From positions 25,914,860 to 25,978,859 of the forward strand of contig OW388293.1 in NCBI GenBank assembly GCA_936450465.1: DNA of 64,000 nucleotides. Reading direction: 5' to 3'. This document shows, piece after piece, positions 1-32,812 of this stretch. The translations under genes were made by a program, and so were the position numbers. Source of the stretch: Gibbula magus (taxonomy: Eukaryota > Mollusca > Gastropoda > Trochida > Trochidae). Every line of letters begins with the position of its first letter. Within the stretch, counting starts at the first letter, position 1. The notes below the pieces were generated by a model. That model ran no database searches, was not told the DNA's origin, and saw nothing but the letters and a program-made list of their open reading frames with translations.

Positions 1-753
1 AAATATGTATGTGATGGTCCGAAAGACGCCATGTCCACGCAATTGGTTATTGATTATTGATTGTTATTGGTTTGTAGCAATATAATGGAAGTATTGAAAC
101 GATTGAAATATATACAAAAGGTGTTAATTATTTTCTTTCGTTTTTAAACTTATATCTGGAATTGTATTCTACTTGTAGGGTGTTTTCTTTTAATGATGAG
201 ACTTCTGTTCATGCACTTGAATGAATAAAAGAATAACGTGGAAAATTATTGATACGCTCGGTACACATTGTAAGTAAATAATTGGAGTATTAAAAATTCT
301 TTCCGAAACATGTTATGTCACTTTTAGGTTGAATCAACAGAAGTGCATATTGATTTTCGGAAAATTTCTTAAAAAACCGTTAGGATTAATTTCACGCCAT
401 GATGGATGTCGTTTCAAACTATGGTTTCTTTATAAAGTATGTCCTTTTTAAATGTTTAGTAACATAACACGCCCATGCTTACATCAAGAAGTTTCAATGA
501 ATAGCGTGAATGAGAATGTTGTAACTAAGTAATAATGTTTTCCTGATTATTCGGTAACACAACGTGCATCCAAGGTCTAACCTTTACCAAACCAGGATGA
601 TCCTTTGTGTTAGGAAGTTCCAGAAATTCAGTCACTCGTGATTAGAATGGCTAGAAATATTTTAACATATGAAAGGTTAACCATCAAAATATTATAGGCG
701 TGACATTGGTCTGGTTTCGGGGTCTGTGTGGGCAAGGTATGATTCACTGGATC

Positions 754-755
<2 letters not shown>
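1..755. other. Intron downstream of HUNK exon F, no feature seen
   Basis: AT-rich sequence with no recognisable exon, repeat or TIR. It should be the beginning of the intron leading to the C-terminal exons, which lie outside the window. Confidence 0.5.

Positions 756-787
<32 letters not shown>
756..787. repeat. Homopolymer of 32 G (C on the HUNK sense strand)
   Basis: Uninterrupted G run on the plus strand. In the minus-strand pre-mRNA it is a C tract starting about nine bases after the GT of exon F. Length is probably polymorphic or uncertain because such runs are error-prone in assemblies. Confidence 0.95.
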
Positions 788-789
<2 letters not shown>

Positions 790-798
790 ATGGCGTAC

Positions 799-20524
<19,726 letters not shown>

Positions 20525-21010
20525 CTGGGGAGACAATATCTGTTTAGTGGAAGCATGTAAACAGACACATGAGTGTCGACTTACAGAAAGGTGTCATTGA
20601 TTACACATCAAATATGAGATAAATTATAATATTAAAAAACTCTATCTATAGGCATTTATAGATGTCAACTAAGTACATTTCTTCCAAATATTATTTGTTC
20701 AATTTATGACTTTATATTATATTTAATCTATGTTGTAAACAAACAACATGTAAAAATCGTAGCTCTATCAAACAGTAACATCTAACACTTGTAACAAGTG
20801 AGTCACAAAACAGTCCTTGGCAAATCATATTTCCAAATTATTTAAACCTTAAGGCCTTTGATATTAACAAACGACAGGATGAAATTTTCAAGATTTCATT
20901 CTGTGATATTTGTAACACGATATTCTTATAAAATGAAAACAATGTGCAACACGATATTACGAGTCACAGTTGATATACTCCTATCGAAAATCTCAGATGA
21001 CTATAATGGA
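20525..21010. other. Sequence upstream of HUNK exon A, no exon or promoter recognised
   Basis: AT-rich. Because exon A starts at an acceptor, this is probably intron leading to an upstream exon. No TATA/CpG promoter signature is visible. Confidence 0.4.
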
Positions 21011-21019
21011 ACGCTACGT

Positions 21020-21252
21020 CGTCACCATCGTCATAATATCATCAGCATCGACGTCATCATCATCATCATCGCCATCGTCGTCGTAATTAAAATTCATCAT
21101 CAAATCATTCATCCTCAAATTTATCATCATTATTAGTATCGTCGTCATCATCATCATGAACATCATCATGAACATCATCATCATCGTCATCGTCATCATC
21201 ATCAACAACGTCGCCATCAGTATTATCGTCATCATCATCATCATCATCATCT
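21020..21252. repeat. (ATC/CATCAT)n microsatellite region
   Basis: Imperfect trinucleotide repeat CATCATCATCGTC and variants. Open frames reading as poly-Met/Asp in this stretch are repeat artefacts. Confidence 0.95.
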
Positions 21253-21811
21253 ACTTAATCTATACCTACATATATACATATTCACCTGACAATACTGCAA
21301 GGGAATCTAGACTGTAACTATGTTGTAATAAATGGTATATCTAGATATCACTGACAAAGAATACTGCAAGGGGATGCCAAAACATTACTGGAGATAATCC
21401 TTGATAAGAAACCATTAACCTGGATGTTCTTTGTGGGTTAGATCTGTACGTACATCTTATTTTGGCACTTTCCATGGAAACATGGCCGCGATGACAACCA
21501 TGCAGATATTGCTCGTTACTGGCGAGTGTTACATTAAAGCTGCACTTCTGTAATATACCACTGACCTCTAACATATACAAGTTGAATGAACGAATAAACA
21601 TGAACACGGATATACTCAAAAGGAACATCGAAACATATCACTGAAATGTACTAGTGAAAATCCGAATATACAACTAAAGTGATATATGCCACTGAAACTA
21701 AGCGATTAATAACCACATAGATATATCATTTACAACTGGAATAGAGATTCAATTATTCTTCCTTAATACGCCAATGAAATATATAACTGCAACAAACCAC
21801 TTAACCACACC

Positions 21812-23065
21812 TCTGAAACATACCACTGAAACATACCACTTCAATATAACATTGTATCATACCACTGAAACATACCACTGAAACATACCACTTCAATATA
21901 ACATTGTATCATACCACTGAAACATACCACTTCAATATAACATTGTATCATACTACTGAAACATACCACTTCAATATAACATTGTATCATACCACTGAAC
22001 ATACCACTTCAATATAACATTGTATCATACCACTGAAACATAACATTGTATCATACCACTGAAACATACCACTTCAATATAACATTGTATCATACCACTG
22101 AACATACCACTTCAATATAACATTGTATCATACCACTGAAACATACCACTTCAATATAACATTGTATCATACCACTGAACATACCACTTCAATATAACAT
22201 TGTATCATACCACTGAAACATACCACTTCAATATAACATTGTATCATACCACTGAAACATACCACTTCAATATAACATTGTATCATACCACTGAATTATA
22301 CCACTTCAATATAACATTGTATCATACCACTGAAACATAACACTTCAATATAACATTGTATCATACCACTGAACATACCACTTCAATATAACATTGTATC
22401 ATACCACTGAAACATAACATTGTATCATACCACTGAAACATACCACTTCAATATAACATTGTATCATACCACTGAACATACCACTTCAATATAACATTGT
22501 ATCATACCACTGAAACATACCACTTCAATATAACATTGTATCATACCACTGAACATACCACTTCAATATAACATTGTATCATACCACTGAAACATACCAC
22601 TTCAATATAACATTGTATCATACCACTGAAACATACCACTTCAATATAACATTGTATCATACCACTGAATCATACCACTTCAATATAACATTGTATCATA
22701 CCACTGAAACATACCACTTCAATATAACATTGTATCATACCACTGAAACATACCACTTCAATATAACATTGTATCATACCACTGAAACATAACACTTCAA
22801 TATAACATTGTATCATACCACTGAAACATACCACTTCAATATAACATTGTATCATACCACTGAAACATACCACTTCAATATAACATTGTATCATACCACT
22901 GAAATATACCACTGAAACATATCACTTCAATGTAACATTGTATCATACCACTGAAACATACCACTTCAATATAACATTGTATCATACCACTGAAACATAC
23001 CACTTCAATATAACATTGTATCATACCACTGAAACATAACAGTGAAACATACCACTGAAACATAT
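21812..23065. repeat. 39-bp minisatellite array, ~30 copies
   Basis: The unit is ACCACTTCAATATAACATTG plus TATCATACCACTGAAACAT, with shorter variants lacking parts of the unit. Because the unit is a multiple of three, it is open on both strands for up to about 80 codons. These are artefacts. Confidence 0.97.
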
Positions 23066-24239
23066 GACACTAATGAAACATACCGCTGAGCGATATCACT
23101 GTAATGACGCACTAAACGTATTACTTAGTATAACATGGTGTATATCATTGAACTGTACCTGCGAAATTCAACACTGAACGAAACCAGCAATATATACCAC
23201 TGATATATACAATTGACAATAGACATTAAAGGTCATATGAATACAACCTACTTAAACAAACCACTAAATATACCATAGAACTCTGGTAGTGACAATTTAT
23301 CCAAATAAGGAACTTGAATATCTCAGCTGATATCAACCAGTGAATCGCTGATATGAGCAAATAGTATGTACATGAAATAACCACATGAACCACAGACATT
23401 CATTGAAACTGAAATACGTCTATCGACTAACATGTACAATTATTAATAAAGACCACCATGTCATTTCATCTATCAGCCCTGATAGCAAGTCATCCAGGTG
23501 AAAATATCATAAAACCGTTCTGTTTGCTTTATAATACGTGTTTATGGGAATGTTGAAGACTGCAGTCGGAGATAACACTTAATAGCGGGGAGGCAATTTG
23601 AGAGAATTGTGCACTTTGTGACCAGTTCTTGAAATTTTGCATGATGATAGGTATGGGTACAAGGTTTTCAGAAACCATCGCAAACAATGTGAGATCGCCC
23701 TCTGGTGGCCTGTTTGCACAAATCCAAGATGGCCGCCGCAAAAAAACTGAATGGTATATGCAACTGTTTTTGTAATCTTTTCAAATGTGTCATGTTATAT
23801 ATCAAATGAAAGCTCTAATTACAGGCTTTCTATAAATGTATAATGTAATAGGGTTCAGCCCTTTCATATGTGTACTATTTTAAGAAAATGTTCCAAAATA
23901 TATAAAAATCGTTATCGACATCCAAATATTCATCTATGCTACAATTAGCATTGATTTACATTTATTAAATCAATGATTTATTGTTTTTAAAACTATAAGT
24001 TGTTATATATGTCTAAAATGAGAAAATGAGGTCCTTAAATTAAAAATTGACTGGCATATGTCGTCCTCCAAGTAGAACAGGAAGTGCACTCGTGGCTCCA
24101 AAACAAGGTTACACATATGACGTAATTAATTTTGGTGATTTATGCAACATTTCGATGGAAATAAGGTTACTTCACGAAAATGATTTGTTTGATAATTGCA
24201 GTTTTAAGAGTACTGAGTTTGTAGGGTAGGGTCTTCCTT

Positions 24240-24960
24240 GCAAACTTCTGAAATGAGATAATACTTTCCAAATTACTGTTCTTACTTGTCATCTCCAAAG
24301 TCAGACCAAGAGCCACAGTTTGGATTTTCCCTATCTTCTATGAGAAGGCATCTTCTATGGCCATGCTTGTAACCAAGAGGCAACTGACTTTTTAAACCCT
24401 GATCAGGTTTCAGTGATTGTCGGAGATTACCCCCATCTATATCCAGCAGAAGAAGTGTCAATGGAAGTACCCAGATGAAGTTGGTGAATCCAAAGGGGTG
24501 TGCCTTATGGATTTCCTCACATTGCGATGGCGTCTCCCTCGTGGCACTTGAACAGAGCCAAGAGTATAGCATAAAATTTTTGAAGAGGGATAGTGGAACT
24601 AAGGGTCTCTATGGACAGCCAGAGGAGGAGGAGGTGAGAAGTGCCGTGGGTCATTGAGGAATTATGATAAAGGCATTCTCTCAACAACAAACAGAACAGA
24701 ACAAGTTTTGCGAGACCTCAAAGCCCTTCTCAGTCTTGTCAATGACAGTTGTAAATCCCTAACATATGTACCAGATACCAGCCATGGATGCACACTGATA
24801 CTCCACATTGGATGTTCGCTGTGGACCACTTAGCGTGAAGGAGGTCGCACAAACAATGTTGTGGCAACATGATCAGTACTAACAACATACACATAGCTGA
24901 CTCATATTTGTATTTTAACCAGTGTATCTTGGACTAACAACAAACTTCCCCTTTAGATTT
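24240..24960. other. Interior of long-TIR element, possible coding relic
   Basis: GC-richer than the arms, with open frames on both strands (24475-24657 plus, 24282-24572 minus). It could be the ruined transposase of the long-TIR element, but I recognise no domain. Confidence 0.3.
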
Positions 24961-25144
24961 AGGTAGATAAAAAACTACAAAGTCAATGAGAGTTTTAAAA
25001 ATTTAATTACTCAAACAAATCATTTGTAAGAAATAAAAATTGGAAAATTGAACAATTTGATTAATCATACGATATGGACAAATGAGCATGGGGTAAAAAA
25101 GTGGATTTCATGAAAATTATATTGATATTGGGGCAAATTCATGA

Positions 25145-25975
25145 AAATTATATTGATATTGCAGCAAATTCAGTCACTAATACCGAGTGTGACCACCTCT
25201 GGCATTGATACCGGCAAAGACGCGTTTTCGGGCTCAAGTAGTCATGCAAGCGTCTGATGACGTAAGCTGGGACACATCTCCATTCATAGATGAGAATTTG
25301 AGCCATCTGCTGTCGGTTGATTGGAAGGTTTTGTCGACTCCGAATTAGCTTGTCAAGGTGGTCGGTCCCACCAATGTTCAATCGGTAAGCGGTCTAGAAA
25401 TCGAGCTGACCATGGCATGACGTTGACCAATTGGCCATTCTTTCACCTGCCTGCTTATAAATCCTCACTCTTCTATCTGCTCTTGATATAGCAAAACGAC
25501 TTTCAACTGCCAACTGACTTAGCTGCCAACGTAGTGATTAAGTGGCCCAGGATAGTCCATTCCCCAGTATGGATACCAAAGGCAAGGAGTCTTCCAGCAA
25601 CTGTCCTTTGACTGATGGGGTGAACCATTGCCGTTGCTGCTGATGACGTCATCGTCAGGAAGCGGTTCCTAAGATGCAACGTCCTCAGGTACTGGTTTTC
25701 CCCGCTGTCATTATCCGGGGTCTGCTTGTCCGTGGTCTGTTTGAGGTCTGCCCTGTTTGTTGAAAGCGTTGGCCAATATTCCAGACAGTTACAACAGAGC
25801 AACTGAAAGAACGTTCTTGCAATGTGACCAGTTGTAGCTCCGAATTACAGCATTCGAATGGCCATTTCTCTCTGCTGTCGTCAACCGTGGCATTCTTTTG
25901 TGTTTTTCTTGTACTGCAGGTGTCCTTCTTGTGTCTGCCACTGTTTTTATACCCTTCCTGCACGTGCATCCCCCG
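25145..25975 (-). pseudogene. Broken Tc1/mariner-type transposase
   Basis: Minus strand, read N to C. The DNA-binding half at about 25970-25690 has VTVWNIGQRFQQTGQTSNRP and RTSRPR, matching the helix-turn-helix and GRPR linker of Tc1 transposases. It continues with LRNRFLTMTSSAATAMVHPI and SQRTVAGRLLAFGIHT at 25690-25520. The C-terminal end at 25385-25145 has YEWRCVPAYVIRRL, as in EW..IP...IRRL at Tc1 C-termini. Frameshifts and loss of most of the DDE catalytic core make it inactive. It is nested within the long-TIR element. Confidence 0.7.
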
Positions 25976-27129
25976 AAAATGTTAAATCACGAGCTTTTCG
26001 CAAAATACCTCAAAGAAGTTGTATGATGTTGCGTTTTGTCGTAAATGTACACCAGACACAATTCGTGCTCTTAATAATACTAGCCAAATAAAAAATACTT
26101 TTTTATTTTTGTCAAGTTGATGAAAAAAATAAAAAGGAAAGTTTGTTTATGCCCATCAGTGTAAATCCGCTATTATAAGACATAAACTGACTCATTTCAG
26201 TTTAGGTGCACATTACTATCTGATTGCTGGATTTATATTGAAGAAATAAAATTTAAATTTATCGCAAATTTGCAATTTTGTATATATTTTGTGTTAAATT
26301 AGTAATTCGTATACACTGAAATATTAAAATGAAAGTTTCGACCATATTCCCCTCTAAAATGCCCGAGAATATGACAACATACGCCAGTCAATTACAAATT
26401 TAAGGACCTCTAAGGAATTCTTCTTATTTTATTTAAAAACAAATAAAATATAACAAGTTACATGTATTGTTTTAAAAACAATTATTCATGGATTTAATAT
26501 ATATATACCAATGCTAATTGTAGCATACATGAAGATTTGGATGTCGATAACGATTTTCATATATTTTGGAACATTTTCTTAAAATAGTACGCATATGAAA
26601 GGGCTGAACCCTATTACATTATACATTTATAGAAAGCCTGTAATTAGAGCTTTCATTTGATATATAACATGACACATTTGAAAAGATTACAAATACAGTT
26701 GCATATACCATTCAGTTTTTTTGCGGCGGCCATCTTGGATTTGTGCAAACAGGCCACCAGAGGGCGATCTCACATTGTTTGCGATGGTTTCTGAAAACCT
26801 TGTACCCATACCTATCATCATGCAAAATTTCAAGAACTGGTCACAAAGTGCACGATTCTGCATAATATTAATATATTCCTCCCCTGCTATAAGAGAGGTA
26901 TGTTACTACCAAGCGTTGGGTTCACATTGCTCTTCTGCTATATATCACTGTATTGGGCCACTGACATATGCTACTAGAGTGCACCAATCGACCATCAGAG
27001 AATACAAATTGCAATGACATGAACCATTGACATCTGAGCCACGAAAATTATCCTGTAAAATAACTTAACAAACTAAACTACCGAAATGCACCAGTGATAA
27101 CATTCACTGGACTGCATGAAGCTCTTCAA

Positions 27130-27430
27130 TCAACCAATGAAATGTACTGCAGAAATGAAACACTGAAACCAATCACTAAAATAAGCAGCTGAAGTGAACC
27201 ACAGCAATAAACTACTAAAATAAATAAATGAAATGTACCACTAAAATGAATCAATGAAATGTACCACTAAAATGAATCAATGAAATGAACCATTAAAATA
27301 AATCATTGAAATGTACCACTAAAATAAATCACTAAAATGTACCACTGAAATAAAACATTGAATTAAACCACTGACATAAACCACTGAAATAAACCCCTCA
27401 CATAAATCACTTACATATAGCATTGACATA
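27130..27430. repeat. Degenerate ~20-bp tandem repeat
   Basis: Loose repetition of AAATGTACCACTAAAATAAATCA. It resembles the 39-bp array in its ACCACTGAAAT theme and may be an older relative. Confidence 0.6.
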
Positions 27431-27439
27431 AAGGACTGA

Positions 27440-29450
27440 GACGGACCTCTACAATATACCAACAAAAACCTTACACAAACACACACATTCGATAAGACAG
27501 GACTCGAAATTAAAATGGATCATCTTATAAACCATCCTTGTTTACTTTATCTTATTTGCTTGATAAGCAAATATAACAATGCAAGATAAGCATGTTGTAA
27601 ATTGAAAGTGTTTATAACTTCGCCAGGTGACCACAGACTAGAGACACGTAACAAGTTGATTAAGTCTGATCTAACACGCGTTGGGATCTTAGATCATACA
27701 AACATCAAACATAACCTCACAACTCTCTACACTATATTGGTTTACTGCTTTAACATGTACAACCTAATATTGACACGGGTCTAATAAACATTTGTATATG
27801 GGCGTAGTAGACTTGATCCCCGTCTCCGATATATTAATTGGAACAAGAGTGTTAATGATAATGTACAGCTTGGTTACTCTTTGTGGAAATCTGGGGGTAT
27901 TATTTTCTCTTTACTCGGGGTTTACCACCACATGCATAACCTCTGTGTCTTGTTTTATCTTACACATAAACTCTTTATTTTGAAAACACGATGCTCATCA
28001 AATGAACGGTAAAGAAGAGAATATTTACCCGAAACCTAGTTTTCTTTCTTTTCTAGTTTTTCTTCAATCATTCCCTTCCCACAGAAATTACTCCCTTCTG
28101 ATTTTCTATCCTAACCTTTGTACTATTAGAGCTAAATTCTCGGCTAGAAATAGAGAATCCTAATTGGTTGCAATGGACGATAGTTGTGCAATCAGCGAGG
28201 CCATTTTAAAGGTAAAATTAGCCAATTACACGTCACAATGGTATTTTTGGAAAAAGAAGGATACACGTTTTCTCGTTTCCTCGATGTATGCTAATTTGAA
28301 TTTGTGAAAGATACTGAACATAACCTGGTACATTATAAATCCAAACCCGAGACGAAAACTTAGTCTTAGAATATAGCACATCAAGTATTGAACATACTCA
28401 TCAATCAGTCTGGACTGGAGGTTATCTGACATATACCACGAACGTATACTCCTATACGAAAGATAAATATAATTGTAGTATTATGTAATCAAATGTAAGA
28501 TACATAATTAGAAACAATCTTCATTTAAAGAAATCTTAATCTAGACTTGCTCTTCAGAAAGCTACAATGCCAAAATCAATAGTGAATGCAGAACATATAA
28601 TGTTGAAGAGACCCATGACAAAGTCTAGAAGAGTAATTGAAGGGTGTGTTCTACCCATACAACCTAAGAAGAACAAGTGATATGTATCGCGACTATTTCC
28701 TCTATCAAATATCTCTCATTTTTTGACAGGGGTGATATTTTTGCAAGATATGTACAGAGAAGTGATGAGAACTGATGAGATAACTTTGTGAACACGGACC
28801 CTAGTGGAGTACACTGAATCGTTTCAGTATCTCCTGAGACTTGTTTCATTTAGTGAAAGTGTAAGGTCGGTGTTCTATAAACTAAGTAACTAGTAAACTT
28901 ACAATTGAAATATTTGTTCTATCAACCATGGACACAAACGGATAACTGACAAACCGATTCTTCAATATTTAAATAAATGAAAAGTAAACTGAACGGTAGA
29001 TATACCGTAGTGCTTTTAATCACCACACCCAATAAATATAACCAAATCAGTGAAACGTTTAACGAACTATGGATACAACGAACTTATTTCTTGCGTTCAG
29101 TGAGTTAGTTATATCCATGTATATCCTTCTCTAACTTGAAAATTCAAATGTTGAAGATGAACACATTGATTAATAATAATAGACCAGGGGGAACTATACT
29201 AGAGAGAGAGTTAATAACGCCAAAGTAAACGAATTTGTCACATACACGACACAACTGAACCATTATCAACTTTGGCTAATTCAGATCACAGTTTAGTGAA
29301 AGCATGACAAATCAATTGGAACGTACCTGAACGAGCTTGAGAGACATGCGACTACCTCGAACATAACATCATCACAGAGCTCTCATCAGTTGCTAGAGAA
29401 AGTGATTACTTCCCTTGACAACAGTTGCACCGGCATATCTCGCTAATCCT
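27440..29450. other. No gene recognised
   Basis: AT-rich non-coding sequence. Open frames at 27602-27983 and 28226-28432 have no resemblance to known families. Confidence 0.4.
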
Positions 29451-29459
29451 ATGTACCCA

Positions 29460-30620
29460 GAGGGTCGAGTTTTAGGGACGGGGTAGAGCTTCAAGTAGGG
29501 TGAAACCGTTCGAACACTGTGTGACAGTTCGTGTACTAGGGAACGGACCCTTCAACAGGCTATCTCACAAGGAAATGGGCTTATCTATGGCAAGCGATAC
29601 GGCTATGGTCAATCTCCCAGCTACAGGGCCTCCCACGCAGGATGGACGCAGCGATATTTGTAATCAGTATTCTCTGATATATCTGCCTTCCAAAGCCTCG
29701 TTATGTCAGAGAATAGAGACATACAGGCTGTCATTAAAGAGACACTGTCCCCAGAGACACTCCAAACAGTGATCATTCGTATACAAGCCTAGCGATAGTG
29801 CTGTGTATTGTTAGGTAGAGGGTATGTAATTAAAGGGACATACTCCCAAGAGAGAGAAGGATGCAATCCTCAAAACTCTTAAAGGTACATCCATTGTGTT
29901 GTTGGGGGTCAATATTGCAAACGTTATAAATGGTGTTACTTTATCGAGAAGTACCGACTGTTACCGAAAACTACCATTTTGATGATAGTAGACTTAGCAT
30001 ATTAACGATATGAAGGTAAAAGTAGTGATTTCTGATCGAAAACCGGACAATGCACAGCGTGTGGCGCGCGTCAATGAATCCATGTATTTTTGGAATCTTA
30101 TTTATAACAGACAAAAAGACAAATTTGAGTTGATAATGTTTAATAGGTCATATAACTACTGTGCATGTAATTGGGACGTGCAGTTTCGGTTTCTGCACAT
30201 GCATAATGATGTTACTAAATTTTAATTGGAAACTAGTAATTATGATATATGATTGGTGTATTGGAGATAAATATACAAGCTGAGTGAATTTATTTGTATT
30301 GTAAACAGCACATGTGGTGAGTTGGAACGCATTAAAGCCAAATAGAATGTTTATAAAACACATTGGATGCACCTTTAAGCACTTCCATAGACTGCCATTA
30401 AAGGGACATGCTCTTCAGAGAGATTCGGACTTTCGTCCAGTGAGTCAAAGCTCATACACACGCCAATGGATGTTTGTATGAATTGTCCGGTACAGGGTGT
30501 GTGGTTAAAGGGATACACTGCCCAGATCTAAAGAGAAAAGGATAAAGTCCCGACCAATGGCGGGTAATTTTAGTTCAGATGTCCCTGATAGAGTGTCCCG
30601 GGTGATATAGTGGAGAGTAA
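29460..30620. repeat. Degenerate TTAAAGGGACA repeats around MITE copy 2
   Basis: TCATTAAAGAGACACTGTCC (29731), TAATTAAAGGGACATACTCC (29828), CCATTAAAGGGACATGCTC (30396) and GTTAAAGGGATACACTGCCC (30504) repeat a related motif, each followed by an AGAGA block. They could be ends of several decayed TTAA elements. Confidence 0.45.
29879..30378. mobile_element. TTAA-flanked MITE family 1, copy 2
   Basis: Starts TTAAAGGTACATCCATTGTG and ends CATTGGATGCACCTTTAA, so the two ends are inverted repeats bounded by TTAA. The internal sequence is the same as copies at 10864 and 32205. It is non-coding. Confidence 0.85.
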
Positions 30621-30808
30621 CGGAGCATATATAAAAACCCCGGTAACCGAGGATGCAGGACCTCATGACCCGACTTTTCTGAATACTGCAGCTTCCCAAT
30701 CCCTTCCTCCGATTGTCTTCAATGAGATACATGGTCAGGGGTCCTTGTTAAAAAAACGTATTACCAACTCTAATCTTAGTGCTATTGTACTAAGGCTACT
30801 TTATAGAG

Positions 30809-31156
30809 TTAAAGGGGCAGTAGCACGTTTTTTCACTCAAATAAGTCGATGAAATAAATTTGACAAATATGTTACCAATAGTAAAACACCCTTCTCTCTT
30901 AAAAATGCTTGTACATGGTTCGGTAAAGCTATGGGAATCGTTTTTGTCATTCGAAATAATAAAATATGTTCACAATAAAATGGCCGCCATGAAATTTTTG
31001 CTTTATGCACAACACCGTTATTTCCACTACGGATACTTGGTTTGTGTAATTAGATGTTTTACCCTCTAAAGTAAATATAAATGACATAAACTATCATTAT
31101 AAATGGGAAATTTATAAAAAATAAAATTTGCAAAAAACGTGCTACTGCCCCTTTAA
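30809..31156. mobile_element. TTAA-flanked MITE family 2
   Basis: TTAAAGGGGCAGTAGCACGT at the left and the reverse ACGTGCTACTGCCCCTTTAA at the right form near-perfect 25-bp TIRs bounded by TTAA. The 348-bp body is non-coding. A diverged relative lies at 42249-42790. Confidence 0.85.
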
Positions 31157-31292
31157 GGTGGCCATAGCGTTTTGTGTAACGGCACCCATACGTATATGCT
31201 CTGTGAGTGTTAACTCCTTCCTGCCAATATATGACGAATACTCCATCAGTCCCTTATCAACTGGGCGGTACATAGTGGCCCAATCTGTCCTA

Positions 31293-31368
31293 GATTTCCT
31301 GGTGGGAGTCGAACCCAGGAGATCTTGCTCCAAGTCTAAAGCTCTGACCAATGTACTATTTGCACACA
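31293..31368 (-). repeat. tRNA-like relic
   Basis: On the minus strand TTGGTCAGAGC (D-arm like), an anticodon-loop-like TTAGACTTGGAGCAAGA and CTGGGTTCGACTCCCAC (T-arm) occur in tRNA order. The acceptor stem does not close, so this is a tRNA pseudogene or SINE head, not a functional tRNA. Confidence 0.5.
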
Positions 31369-32204
31369 CACTATCATATTGTGTTCCAGGGACATGGTTG
31401 ATCAGAAGACAGGCAATCATGAATACTATTTTAAGTCGTTGATGGCGAAGATGATTCATGAACACACTTTACATAATGCGACATAAACTTATATTGTTTA
31501 AACATGCGGATGCCAGAAACTGTTGTTGGTTTGATTCGAATGCTGAAGCTCTTGTTCGAAATGCACAAGACCATTGAGTACATGTATCTGCATGGCGAAC
31601 CAATTCCTTATGACAAGCGTCAATAAGAGTGAATTTGTAAATATAACTGTGGCCATGAGAATAATAAATAGAAGATTTCATTACAAATCATTTCATCAGA
31701 AGATGAACATTCTGCGGTATGTTTTATTCAACCTCAGTTATTGTAGATTTTGGACGAGATTTAAACCCAAAAACCTTTTGAACGCGAACGGTCTGGCCAC
31801 TGCCCTATCGGCCCTCCATTAGATTGTGTTCAGGGAAAAGTATTTCAAAACCATTTCAGTCAGTATTTGAAGAACAAGCAACATACCGGTATAATATACT
31901 GTACAGGTTTGCGAACATATTGTTATGAGGTCAATAAAATTATGAGTCGAAATTGTTGAAAGGCAAGCGGAGAAAGTCAGTTTGATAACACGTGTAACGA
32001 GTTTGATAAATAATGGATGAACGAGCTTTATCGGTACATATCACGCTATTAGTACGTTGTTACAACACTCCTTGTGATCATTCCAACAACCAACCTTGTT
32101 ATATGTATATTGATAACGTCAATAACCATAAGTCGAATATTTGTTTAAGTCAGGTTCATATGGTCACTGCTTTATTGTGATCTCAAATAATTACCTGTTT
32201 ATCC

Positions 32205-32745
32205 TTAACGGTACATCCATTGTGTTATTGGGGGTCACATATCCCAAACGTTATGGTGTAACTTTATCGAGAAGTGCCGACTGTTAACGAAAACTACCAT
32301 TTTGGTGATAGTCGACTTAGTTTATTTACGTTATGAAGGTAAAGTAGTGATTTCTGATCGAAAACCGGACAACGCATCGCGATTGACGCGCGCCAATGAG
32401 TCAAACGTTAAATGATGGTGTTTGTTAAAAAACGTGTTTAACGTCAGTTTTGACACAAGTCTTTTCACTGAGTCAAACGTAATTCTCGTATCTTATTCAT
32501 AACAGACAAAATGACAAATTTGAGTTGATCATGTTTAATAGGTTTAATAGGAAGTGCAGTTTCGGTTTCTGCACATGCATAATGATGTTACTCTATTTAA
32601 ATAATAGTAATTATGATACAATTGGCGATGGGTGATGGATATGCAAGCTGAGCTAATTTATTTGTACTGTTAACAACACTTTTGGTGATTCGGAATGTAT
32701 TTAAGCCTAATAAAACTTTATGAAATACAATGGATGCACCTTTAA
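32205..32745. mobile_element. TTAA-flanked MITE family 1, copy 3 with internal insertion
   Basis: Starts TTAACGGTACATCCATTGTG and ends CAATGGATGCACCTTTAA. It carries about 70 extra bases near 32398-32470, bordered on both sides by TGAGTCAAACGT, compared with copies 1 and 2. Confidence 0.85.
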
Positions 32746-32812
32746 GGTATATTCACATGTTATGATATTGTAACAACACCTTCATGACTTCAGTCGCAAG
32801 TTAATCTAGTTT

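Larger units (their letters stand above)
23577..26893. mobile_element. Long-TIR element (~500-bp inverted arms) with nested Tc1
   Basis: The left arm (about 23577-24075) is repeated in reverse at about 26370-26893. Shared blocks include GTGCACTTTGTGACC, TTCTTGAAATTTTGCATGAT, GGGTTCAGCCCTTTCATATG, CGTTATCGACATCC and TTGACTGGC(A/G)TATGT. Ends are TAATAGCGGGGAGG and CCTCCCCTGCTATAA. Both arms contain the same chance frame with RRPSWICANRPPEGDLTL. The interior carries an unassigned 24.2-24.9 kb segment and a Tc1-like relic. The superfamily is not determined. Confidence 0.75.

Noticed and set aside
21014..21250. Met/Asp-rich open frame
   Set aside because: Pure read-through of an ATC/CAT microsatellite.
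22574..23063. Repeat proteins open on both strands
   Set aside because: The 39-bp period is divisible by three, so stop-free frames arise automatically on both strands.
24282..24657. Host gene inside the long-TIR element
   Set aside because: Open frames occur on both strands, have no recognised domain and lie wholly within a transposon.
23529..27017. Two identical proteins starting RRPSWICANR in opposite orientation
   Set aside because: They are the same stretch of the element's inverted arms; the frames diverge and end at the arm edges.
31293..31368. Functional tRNA gene
   Set aside because: D-arm and T-arm motifs are present but the acceptor stem does not pair.
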